Of a DNA stretch of 64,000 nt, positions 31,705 through 41,688 are shown in pieces (the first letter of the stretch is position 1; each line of letters begins with the position of its first letter). The stretch covers positions 41,540,001 through 41,604,000 of the forward strand of contig CM114272.1 of NCBI GenBank assembly GCA_050084515.1, read 5' to 3'. The notes below the pieces were generated by a model. The model searched no databases. It had not been told where the DNA came from and worked only from the letters and a program-made list of their open reading frames with translations. The translations under genes were made by a program, and so were the position numbers. Source of the DNA: Blasia pusilla (lineage: Eukaryota > Marchantiophyta > Marchantiopsida > Blasiales).

Positions 31705-33480
31705 TTGCTTGGAAAGGTATTGGCAGTGATGTCAAAATCTACTAATGACATTGATGCTCACACTGGAGGTGAAGAATCTCCCACTTGTGATCCAGAGTTT
31801 ATTGCAGACTTTGGTGAAGAGGATCAATCAGGCTCAGATGAGCTCTCGGCTCCTAAGGAGCCCTCTCCATCAACTATTGGGGGAAAGAAGAAGCAGGTAA
31901 TTTCTCCATTTCAATTAGACAGGATGTGTGTCTACAATTGTGTTTCAAGGTTAGTGGCACTTGAAAGAAATTGTCTCTAATTGGTGGGTTGCATTGCATT
32001 GGCAGAAAGGGACAGTTGGGGGGCAAGCTACTTGGGCAAGGGATGTTGCACCCGAGCGTGTACTGGAAAGTCGTATTCCTCTCAAACAGCAAGTGGGTGT
32101 ACAATATAGTGGAGAGGGACATACAAGCATATGTCAAGGTGGTAGAGATGGACCCTATGGACAAAACTCAAAGCCAAGTTTGTTATACGGTGGATATTGT
32201 CCAACAGGGCAAGGGTGGAATAGTACAAATCTATCGATTTGCAATCTCAAAATTTTCTTTCATTATACATCATAGGATGATGGTGGGAAGTTTATCTGTA
32301 CTACACTGACATATATGTCATGTGTAGACTCTATGCAAGGTGGATTCTCCAACTACACCAAGGGACCCTATCATGTGGTGCCAAATAGTCAAGATCAGTT
32401 TGGAAGTAGCCAATACCTTTATGGACTCAATAATAGCACTCCAAAAATGTATGGACAACCTCAATGGTTGGAGCTAGGATGCACTCAAGGAGTGAAAATG
32501 ACAAAGGCTGCATGCAATAGCAAGTCACATATATATAGAGAAGTATCATCCCTATTTGGAGAATTTCTTCCTCATTTTTTTACTAATTAGTAAGTGACCT
32601 GACATCGATGCATAGAGTCTGTTTGTAGGCATAAAGATTTGCAAAGTGGGCAGTAATCTTGATTGACTGTGTGCAGCAAACTATACGACTCTAGGCTTGC
32701 GATGGGCCCGCGTAGGGACAACATACACACCAAACTCAAGTGGATCGAGACCGTGTGTGCGGACAAGGGTGAAGGTCGGAAAAGTGGGTGTGAACAACTC
32801 TGGTTGGATCACCACAACTTCAAAAGGAAAGAATAGGTGACATGCTGATTTTAGAGCCGAAGTGTTGTGATGGATTGACATCTCCATGGTGAATTTCTCA
32901 GACCAACACTCAGGGGATTGGAATTCGGTGTTGAGTGATATTTCTGCTAGATGGGAGTATGTTGGAAACAATGGCAATGGAGTGGCCGTTCCATGTTTGG
33001 AGGAATATGCACAACGAATACTCAAGACGGAGAGATTTAGATTGCGTCTGACATGGAAAGAAGCTGGAGGAGGCAAAAAAGTCACCCCACCACATCATGT
33101 AGACCCCAACCAATGGGGAAGATTACTTACGCACTTCATGAGCGAGAGTGCAAAGACAAAGAGTGAGCAGATGTCCAAAACTCGGGCAGCGGTGACCAAT
33201 CCAAACCCTACAGGAAGAAAAGAAATGCACCAATTGCAGAGCGCATGGTATGAATAATATTGAAGGACCCATCTTTAATTTCTATTACCACCATGCACAT
33301 AGTTTGGAAATTGGTGTTTGGTAGACTGAACTTGGTCGTGTAACATATGTTGTACAGAAAAGAGAAGGGGAAAACCCCTACTAAGTCGCAGGTGCATGAG
33401 GAGGCAAAGAACAATAGGAGTTATGATACAAGTACAGTGTCAAAGCAGGTATTTACATCTGGTTGCTCTAGAGAAGAGGT
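31705..33480 (+). pseudogene. TNPA-like (Ptta/En/Spm) regulatory protein, N-terminal and central part
   Basis: ORF 31705-31980 is acidic and Ser-rich. ORF 32315-32590 is Gln/Ser/Tyr-rich (DQFGSSQYLYGLNN, MYGQPQW). ORF 32886-33257 contains VDPNQWGRLLTHFMSES then KTRAAVTNPNPTGRKEM, and 33355-33410 continues with KGKTPTKSQVHEEAKNN. The last two match the plant En/Spm Transposase_24-type domain. These proteins bind subterminal repeats and regulate transposition. Introns or frameshifts separate the blocks. Confidence 0.68.
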
Positions 33481-34182
33481 GAATCTAGTGTATTTCTAGT
33501 ACAAGCTTGTTGATATAGACTGAGATCTAGGTCTTGTATTTCAAGCGCGAGGAACATCTGAGTTGACAGAGATCTCTGCCCGATTAAAGTCTATGGAGGA
33601 GTTGTTGCCTGAGTTTGTGACTTACATAATTGATCCCATGGATGCATTCTCCAAGAGCTTGGACGTGCTAGAGGCAAGCATAAAGACATTGTTGCTAATA
33701 AACAAGAGAACTTTACAAAGTTGATGGAATTGATTTCCATGAGCTTGAGAAGGGACCATGAGGACATAAGGGGTTCCAAGGAGAGATCCTAAAATTCAAG
33801 AGTTGTATCCTTCCTCATGGATTTAGTGATCGAGCTGTGCTCCTAGTGGAGCATTTGCCTCTATGCCGTTGATTGTATCCTCTCCTCACCCAGCCACCGG
33901 ACTACCTTCAAGGGAGAGTGCACCTTCTCCGGAGCCGGTCACTATTGTGCCTTCGCCTCCAATTTTCCACTGCCCACGGTTTTCATCAAAGAAGAGGACT
34001 AGATACAATTGTTGGCATTGCACCAACTGGTCGAAAAGAAAAGGGAGGCACAAGAGAGGTTAATGCTACTGTGTTTACGGGTGACCCTTTGAGTTCAGGT
34101 ATGTGAGTTTATAGTGATGGTGTGCATTTTACATTGAAGTTGCTGAAAATCATGATCTATTTGAAAGGGTAGTTAAAGTTTC

Positions 34183-34701
34183 TTGTTGATTGTGATTGTA
34201 GAGACCACAGATGAGGCCACGGCCATTGTAGGCAAACGCCAAGTGAGGACATCGCGGAGATGCAATCTGGAGGCCACGGTATTTTCAGAGGAGAATGAGG
34301 ACAGTGCAGGGATGTTGGGGAGTGGTGGACCCATGGAGTTGGATCATTTGGATCTTCTGCAAAATCCAATGGTGGTGAGAAGAGCGACACTCAGGAAGAG
34401 GACCGGAGAGGCTACCAAGCCGATGTTGAAATCGGTTGTGCCTCCGATGCAGCAGTTGATATCACGTGAGAACCCCTCTATGGTTGTAGGTTATGGCACC
34501 TTGCATGATAGTTGTTCTACTTTCCATAGATGTGATGTTCCAGATGGGCATTATGTTCTCCATTTGAGAGAGGTTTGCAAGAAAAAATATGTATTTCCAT
34601 TTCAAAATATGGTTGACGATCCACCGCAAATCTATGTTGGAGATGCCATTGATAGTGTAGTATTATGGCCATCTCATCTTGTTATGCCTTCTCATAAATA
34701 G
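34183..34701 (+). CDS. TNPA-like protein, C-terminal exon
   Basis: A 172-codon frame ending in YVFPFQNMVDDPPQIYVGDA then SVVLWPSHLV. This resembles the C-terminus of plant En/Spm TNPA-like proteins (…FP…VGDAIxSxVxWPxHLV). It is probably the last exon of the gene starting at about 31705. Confidence 0.6.
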   Translation: MLIVIVETTDEATAIVGKRQVRTSRRCNLEATVFSEENEDSAGMLGSGGPMELDHLDLLQNPMVVRRATLRKRTGEATKPMLKSVVPPMQQLISRENPSMVVGYGTLHDSCSTFHRCDVPDGHYVLHLREVCKKKYVFPFQNMVDDPPQIYVGDAIDSVVLWPSHLVMPSHK

Positions 34702-35394
34702 GGGCACCTTCGCTTTGTGTGTAGAATTTTATAGTAAACCTTCCCTTTGACATCCCTTTTGAGTGTGGCGATCTCCATATACTTGTAACTTTTGTGCTCA
34801 TAAGTAGAGGAACTTGATGTTTGTGTTTCAGTTTTGAGTGTGACAATTGAGATGTACTTGGATTTTCATGTCTCAATTTTGAGAATTTCAGAGCGGGAGT
34901 TTGCACTCAGAAGTAGATTTTGTGTTCTTCCATTGATGACCATCTTTCACTATAATTCACTAGGCATTCTTCTAACGGAAGAAAATATTCCATTGCAAGA
35001 TATATGGATACACTTTGTAGCTTTGGACTTATGGCTACAATTGGATGTAAGAAACATTTGCTAGCTGTATCTTTCAATAGATAATGATTTTTTACTGTGA
35101 AAAACTAATCTGATCAGATGCTACAACATGGATGGGTTGGTACATGAGTAATGTGTTTCACACGATGCTGGTAGCATTAGGACTATACAACATATACATA
35201 ATGGCATCTCCATTGCATGGATGTAAGAGAAGTAGTGATAGGTGTAGGGAGGAAAGGTAGGAAGGAGTAATTCATATTCATGGATACAAAATGGACTAAA
35301 ATGCCAATTTCATGTATGTATTTTTGTCAGCAACAAAGCAATATGTCATACATAATGACAAGTATAATTGTTATTTGGATATTGTTAGTCAATA
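34702..35394. other. CACTA 3' untranslated interval, no gene seen
   Basis: AT-rich sequence with short non-conserved frames; no recognisable feature. Confidence 0.45.
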
Positions 35395-35856
35395 GGATTG
35401 TAAATGACATGGACAAGTCATTTTAATGACTCTTAGTCATTCTTTTATGACGCATGAAGTTATTATTTATTACTCTGAGTAATCACTCTTAATAACTCGC
35501 CTAGTGATTATTAATGACTCGTCTAGTCAATTCTTAATGAATCGTATAGTCAGTCCTTATGACACTTCTAGTCATTCCTTATTACTAGACAAGTCATTCT
35601 TTATGACTCGTCTAGTCATTTTTTATGACTTAACCTAGTCATAAAAAATGAATAGGTCAAGTCATATTTAGTGACTATGTTGAGTAAAAAAAACAGACTC
35701 AAATATGACTACCAATAGTTTTAGTAACAACTTATATGACTAGGAGTAATTTTTATTACTAGAGTCTTGTTAAGTAGTTACTTAGTCACAGAGGCCCGGT
35801 TTGAGTAACATCTAGTCATTTTTCTAAGTCATTCAGAGGAGGTTTTTGTACTAGTG
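35395..35856 (+). repeat. CACTA 3' subterminal repeat array and terminal inverted repeat
   Basis: At least a dozen copies of a GACTCGTCTAGTCATT-like motif occur in both orientations (for example near 35515, 35605 and 35620), ending in TACTAGTG. Such dense subterminal motifs bind TNPA-type proteins and bring the ends together. Confidence 0.8.
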
Positions 35857-37471
35857 TCCCCGTTCAGCGGTTCATGGGAGTGCTCACCCAACCGCTCACT
35901 TTTGATGTTTCCTTTGCCAATTTTTCATGTAGAAGAGTGCCGCACGGAAGCGCTGCCCAATTTTTGGTAGGGATTGAGTATGGGGGCAAGTTGGCCCATG
36001 CCTGTGCTCTTCGGAGCACCGTGTAGCTTGCTGATTTGTATTTTTATAGGTTTTAAATTTTCGTTGGGAGAAATCAGCGCGGAAGCGCTGTGGAATTTTG
36101 CGTGGGAGAAAGAGACGTTGGGCTTCATGACAGTCCTTGTCAATTTTTGGTGGAAAATCAAATGGAGAAACCAATTTGATTGGGAAGTGGTGTACGCTTA
36201 TGAAGAAACGGTGCAAAATTTGGAGATTGGAGCACGGAGTAATGATAATTTTTGCTGGGCTGCCATAGCCACCCTTCCAAGGTCTGAGTGAAAATTTGAA
36301 TTTTTTGGGTAGAAATTATTTGTTGAGAGATAGAAAAAGAAACCAGTTTACTTGGTGCATAGAACGAGAGAATTAAGCTATTTGGAGATAGGGTGAGTAG
36401 ATTCCATTTTTGAGGGATGTTGACCCTCAATCTTAGGAGGGATTTGTGGTTAGGCATTGAATTTGCAGACCTGTCAAGAGGAGGGATGTCAAGCAAGGAA
36501 AGATAGTGGAGATCCAATTTTCCCCGGGGGTTATTCTAGTTAAACCAAAAAAAAATGAAAATTTTAAAAATTTGGCGGGGGACAACGTCTGTCATACCAC
36601 GTCCTAGCCGATTGTCTCCAAGACCCCCAAATTGGTTGTGCACTTGCTACCGCTATTGTATGTTGTGTGGTCCGTCGACGCTTTGGGGCCGCTACCTGAT
36701 TTTTGGACCTCCGAGTGTCGACAAAATACTAAGCCGCCATGCAGCCGTGCGCTGTTGCGTCCGACCTTGCGTTACTACCGCCCATAGAGCTGGGCCTCTA
36801 AATCTCTGTCCTAGACCGTCGCGGCTTCCTGTGTTCGCGGCCGGCCATTTGCATTTTTGGATCGATGGGGTCGTAGTGTTCTGTCCGCTTTGTTATGCCA
36901 TGATTTGTAGCCGCTCGACGATGATTAAGTACCATGCCGTCACGCCCATAGCCCCAACGTGCCGCCGATTTCCGCGTCGTGCGGCTCGTGGTCGCACCGC
37001 ACCGACTCGATCTGAGGGCCGCACCATCACTAGGAGCACATTGTGTTTTGTTGACTGAGGAGGGTATGCCGCCTAGTGCTCCACCCCATTCTCGAGTGTC
37101 GTGCCGTGTGTAGCCGTTTTGTGCCGCCAATGCCACATCGGACCGTTGGACCTGCATCACACATCAAGGAGATTTGAGCATCGTCAGTACCAGGGGAGTA
37201 CGACTTGCTATTGGAAGGAGTTGTCTTTACGATCGAGTTGGGGTCAAGACTTGCAGTTTCTGAGGAGCGACATCAAAATTTATCGTCAGGTTAACCATTC
37301 TAGTCTTTTTCCTTGCACGTGTTGGGGATTTTCGGATATTGGGAAGTTATTTGGGGATATTGGGTTTCATGCAGATGTTGGGATCATCATTGATGTATGG
37401 GTTTAGGGAACATAGACATGTGTGGGATGTCCAGAGTTGAGGGTATGTATTGTCGATGAGATGATAGCACT

Positions 37472-37520
37472 GTAGTCTATTTTCCGCACCGCGCCGCTTG
37501 CGGTGCGGAAAATAGACTAC
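37472..37520. repeat. 20-21 bp perfect fold-back hairpin at a deletion junction
   Basis: Left arm GTAGTCTATTTTCCGCACCG (37472-37491) and its exact reverse complement (37501-37520) flank a 9-nt spacer; one further C-G pair extends the stem. The left arm is normal repeat-unit sequence (compare about 10790-10815). The right arm abuts gypsy copy C at a point between methyltransferase and RT. Confidence 0.9.
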
Positions 37521-37752
37521 TCTCACGACCATGGGTGATTGGGAGAGACGCCCTTGGACTTCTTGGGATGTTTTTTCAGGTACGCCAGGAGATGATAGCC
37601 ACAACATCGAGTGTGGTCATGGGTACAGCACGTGAAAATCAGAATTTACAATTGGCTGCAAGAGAGTAGTTGAGTTCTATTGTCCGAGACGGCGTTGCAT
37701 CATAGTAACCACCGACACCCGCATCTGAGAGTCCTACCCTACTGTAGTCACT

Positions 37753-38830
37753 ATGGACACTTGGGAGCTCGATATGGGCCCTAAGTTGACAACAGGAGAG
37801 CGGCGCCAGATACATCAATTCCTGAGGAGTTATAGGAAGTGTTTTGCATTTAGCATGCATGATTTGGGTACACTGAAGGATCAAGGGATCTGCATTGAGT
37901 TGTCGAGTGACTCGCCGATCTGTCGACGACCCTACAGGTACAGTGGCATGGAGAGGGCTCTGATTCAGAGTGGGAGCCATGACTTGGTTGGAGCAAGACT
38001 AGTGGAGATGTCGCATGAAGAGTATGCATCTGCCACTGTCATGCCCACCAAGAAGGATGTGCATGGAAACTAGACAGATAGGCGGATGTGTGGAGATTAT
38101 CAACCTATCAATTGGTAGAGGAAGTTCGATAGGTATGCAATGTCCTCCCCTGAGGAGATCGTTGATGCTATTGGGCATGCAAAGGGCTTCAATTCATTAG
38201 ATCTTCAAGCCGGATACCATCAACTACCTATCATATTGGAGGACAGGCAGAAGATGGCATTTTTGGGCGTTGATCCTCACATGAAGGATTACTTGTACCT
38301 ATGACGGTTCTTACCATTTGGATCAAAGAACGCCTCGGATGAGTTTCAAAGGATTATGGATAGGATCTTGGCAGGTCTTGATTTTTCTAGGTGTTATATT
38401 GATGATATCGTAGTCTTTAGCGCCACGGTTGATGAGCATGAGCGACATCTAGAGGAGGTGTTTCGACGATTGCAGTTACATGGGCTGAAGCTACATCTAG
38501 GCTAGTGCAAGTTCTTCTACAACCAGATTGAGTACCTAGGTCATCGATATACCCAGAGGGCCTAGTTGTGCAGTAGACAAAGATAGAAGTTATTTCACGC
38601 ATTCCACGCCCTAGAGATGTGAGTCGAGTTCATGCATTCATAGGATTGAAAAACTTCTATCAACGGTACGTGAAGGATTTCAGTTCAATTGCGAAGATGC
38701 TTACCTTGTTGACCAAGGTGGATCACGAGTGGCACTAGGGGAATGCGCACGAGAGAGCATTTCAATTGCTCAAGGACTAATTGACGTCCGCGCCCATATT
38801 GAGGAGACCGATCAAGGGGCGTCCTTTCTA
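37753..38830 (+). pseudogene. pol: Reverse transcriptase (copy C)
   Basis: Blocks LTTGERRQIHQFLRSYRKCF, CIELSSDSPIC, MCGDYQPIN, FNSLDLQAGYHQL, FLPFGSKNASDEFQR and the catalytic CYIDDIVVF (about 38391) are all readable in one frame. That frame is interrupted by at least four stops (after MHGN, in PINW, after YLYL, and in HLG-CKF). Catalytic Asp residues are kept. Confidence 0.82.
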
Positions 38831-38831
38831 G

Positions 38832-39518
38832 TTGCATACTTATTGGAGCATGTTGGGGCTTGGATCTGTGCTCACCCAACATGATGATGAAAGTATAGAA
38901 TTTGTGGTAGCTTACGCTAGTCGCTTGAACAACGTTGTAGAGGCGAAGTATAGTTCGTATGAGGATGAGTGCTTGGCTGCAATGTGGGCTCTTGCACATT
39001 TTAGGTGTTATCTATTTGGCAAACCCTTAACCATTATTACTAATCATCAACCAATTAAGTGGTTGATGGAGTCCGCCAAGCTTACAGCAAAGCTTGCGAG
39101 GTGGGCTCTTTTGTTGCAGGAGTATGACTTCCAGGTGGTGCATAGACCTAGGACGCTCAAAGAGGATGCAGATGGTTTGAGCCGTAACCAATGCCCGAGT
39201 CAGCGAGATGCGACTGAATCTCGTTGGCATGGTGAGAGTGATGAGGAGTTGGTGGCAGGATGGCATGCGTCTGCCTATTTGGGCTTGTTGGCTATGGAGA
39301 GCCAGATTGCTGAGACTTTGATGGCAAGGTCTGATGGAGAGTCCTTAGATCGAGAGGCGAGTGAGGAGACGACAGGTGGCCGGGACATTCTCGACGATGG
39401 AGTGGTCTTGGATTACCTGCGTACTTGTAGCATCACGAGCACAGTGGATGCTAGAGAGTGGGATCGGATCCTACAGCAAGCCAGATGGTTGCGGTGGGAG
39501 GGGACACATTTGTTGTGA
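38832..39518 (+). pseudogene. pol: RNase H domain and connection (copy C)
   Basis: An open 228-codon frame with VLTQHDDES, VVAYASRLNNVVEAKYSSYE, LAAMWALAHFRCYLFG, TNHQPIKWLMES and RPRTLKEDADGLSRNQC. It is the longest intact pol block of this copy. It ends at TGA 39516-39518, where the family reads Arg. Confidence 0.82.
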
Positions 39519-39539
39519 GTTTGGGAGGATGGTAGAGTG

Positions 39540-40723
39540 CGTGTAGTGCCTCATCCTTCGAAGAGAGCACGTTTGGTGCATCATGCCCATGAGGAGTTGG
39601 GTCATTTTGGAATGAAGCGGACGTACAACTTGCTTTAGATACAGTATTGGTGTCGAGGCATGCAAACTGACGTTTAGCAATTTGTTGCCAGATACATGGT
39701 TTGTGATCAGGTTTAGGCATCGTTCAATGATCCGACTCCACAGTTGCATCCACTTCCGATCATGGATTTAGGTTATAGATGGAGTATGGATTTTGCAAAA
39801 CCTTTGCCTTTGACAGAGTGCCATAATCGTTATGTGTTGATGATGGTCGAGCTCTTCTCAAAGTGGATAGAGTTGGTTGCATTTCTTGACAAGGCGAGTG
39901 AGGGAGTAGTGTATGCCTTCCTAGATTGAGTGTTGAGTTATAACGGTGCACTAGCTGAGGTGTTGACACACTAGGGACTAGTAGAGAGGGTTATGTAGAC
40001 GATGAAGAGAGGTTTATGCACGTATGGCTTGCAACAAGGTCATCTAGTAGATAGGGACCTCCGGTTGCCTTGGTTGGTGATGGGATAGAGATTCAGCAAA
40101 CTGGCATCCTTAGTGTCTTTCTCATCGTACTTGCTACTTTATGGACAAGAGCCAGATTTACCTGCGGCCATTTGTCAAGATGTTGGTGAGGTGTTGAACC
40201 TTGATAACCCTGATGTATGGATGCGAGCATGTTCTCAGAGGGCTTAGTTTTTTTGGAGAGTGATGCCCATGGCGTTTGAGAACTTGGCGATTGCGCAGCA
40301 TCGAGATACGTTGAGGTATAGAACTATTCAGGGAGGTGGTTATCGACCTACTATCCACAGGTTTCATCAAGGAGACTATGTCTACTTGCACCAGATGACA
40401 TCCATGATGTTGGATGTGATTGCAGAGCGTACTGTCTTGAGGGTGCGTGGGATTTTGCCATTTTATGTTCTCTTATTGGAGGGACGCGATGGTATGGTTT
40501 GGAAGGATCATGTGCGTAACTGTGTGCCATGTCACCTTCCTAACATTAACAATAAAGTTGATCCGAGCTTAGCAATAGTTCTTGCAGGCTTGTGATGTAT
40601 GTTGTGTGGTTCCGCTCGTGGTGCAGCCACTATGCTAGTCTGTGATGATGTTTGAGAGGGTGGCGTAGGGCATGTCTGACGCCACCTCTCACTAGGGTTC
40701 GTGGGGATGATGGATGTGTCCCA
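39540..40723 (+). pseudogene. pol: Integrase with internal deletion and degraded PHD finger (copy C)
   Basis: The HAHEELGHFG zinc block and the first catalytic region (RWSMDFAKPLPL) are present. At about 39965-39990 the frame jumps from EVLTH directly to GLVERVM. That removes the roughly 33 residues from the second Asp region up to the Glu block. The C-terminal block WKDHVRNCVPCHLP leads to the PHD finger (40594-40723): CMLC and VCDGC after a one-base fix, His changed to Arg in GWRRAC, then WMCPRY with the last Cys changed. Confidence 0.78.
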
Positions 40724-40903
40724 GATATACATAGAGTAGGAAGTTCTAAATTCCGACTTGTGTCTGAAACATGGATGATAAGAAGGCGACTAACATTGGG
40801 ACCATATGAGCACCTAGCCTTTTTGCTCTTAGCGTCCGAGAGATGTATGTCATGGTAGATAGGGATACATGGCTATCTGGAGTTAGAGGAATTTAACCAC
40901 AAT

Positions 40904-41688
40904 TTAGGGGGGCGATTGGAGATATTTTGGTACTCCTCGTCTCGTTGTTTGGATGCCATGAGTTAACATGGGATCGTGCATGCTTACCTGTGTATTCGGT
41001 GACAACGATGTATGTTGTGTAGCGATGTCTATGTGCACGAAAACTATCACGTCTTTTAGGATAGATCGACGAGATCTAGTATAGAGCCTTCAGAGATACT
41101 AGAGGGCTGCCTCAAGAGGTCGAGGATGACATGTTGAGGCCATGGGTAACTTGAGAGAGCAGGTTTCTCCTTCGTTTTGGCCATATATAGAATCTTACTA
41201 TTTTAGGTAAGTTTCCATTTGGAATATAGTTGGATTTCTACTTTGGAAGATGGCCCTTTACTCACTACAGCAGATCAAGAGCCAAGGAGGTGGCCTCTGA
41301 GCATAGGTTATCGAGGAGAGAGCTTGGGAGAGGGAAGGGGATATACCTCCAGGAGAGAGAGCTTGAGAGCTCATTCTCTTTTTGTTGAACCTCTTGGTAT
41401 GAGGCGGTGGAGCTATGGTCTTTCTTGCCTTGCGTGTGTAATCCAAGCCTCTCATTAGGAGAGTGGGTTTGGTTTGACATGAGATAGAGTGCACACCATG
41501 GAGAGATTGGTATGAGATGTGATGAGAGATCTACTTGATTTAATTGAAGATATTTTGGTTCTCCTTGTCTCGTTGTTTGGATGCCATGAGTTAGCATGGG
41601 ATCGTGTATGTCTATGTGTTTGTTCCATGATAGCAATGTTTGTTGTGTAGCGATGTGTATGTGCACGACACTCGTCATCCTAGCCTTC
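40904..41688 (+). repeat. Polypurine tract, two direct 140-bp repeats, and a partial 2-kb-unit copy between them
   Basis: Repeat R1 (40916-41051) begins TTGGAGATATTTTGG right after the polypurine tract. R2 (41544-41688, TTGAAGATATTTTGG) is a close copy. Between them, 41052-41543 matches the first ~480 bp of the 2-kb repeat unit. The same R sequence closes copies B (10935-11055) and D (49395-49500). It is therefore the family's terminal repeat start, but a complete LTR pair cannot be defined here. Confidence 0.6.

Larger units (their letters stand above)
22790..35856 (+). mobile_element. Full-length CACTA (En/Spm) DNA transposon, 13,067 bp
   Basis: The 5' end reads CACTAGTAGAAAAGG and the 3' end reads TTTTTGTACTAGTG, whose reverse complement starts CACTAGTACAAAAA. 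Both are flanked by TCC (22787-22789 and 35857-35859), the 3-bp target duplication expected for CACTA elements. Inside, on the plus strand, are captured-gene-like fragments (24-27 kb), a TNPD/TNP2-type transposase (27.5-31.3 kb), a TNPA-like protein (31.7-34.7 kb) and subterminal repeats. The transposase frames carry stops and shifts, so it is probably no longer autonomous. Confidence 0.93.
22207..37471 (+). repeat. Copy 2 of the ~2-kb repeat unit, split by the CACTA insertion
   Basis: 22207-22789 matches 8810 to about 9397, and 35857-37471 matches about 9398 to 10800, in the same order. Everything between is the CACTA element. The matching uninterrupted sequence near 9397 is an empty-site paralogue. 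Copy 2 runs into a fold-back hairpin at 37472 and then directly into gypsy copy C. Confidence 0.75.
37521..41051 (+). mobile_element. Ty3/gypsy-methyltransferase family copy C, methyltransferase deleted
   Basis: It starts inside the segment that lies between methyltransferase and RT in copies B and D, then has RT, RNase H, integrase and PHD finger, a polypurine tract (TTAGGGGGGCGA, about 40904-40915) and the TTGGAGATATTTTGG terminal repeat. gag, protease and methyltransferase are absent, replaced by the 2-kb repeat unit joined through a fold-back hairpin. Many TAG and TGA stops lie in an otherwise single frame. Confidence 0.82.
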
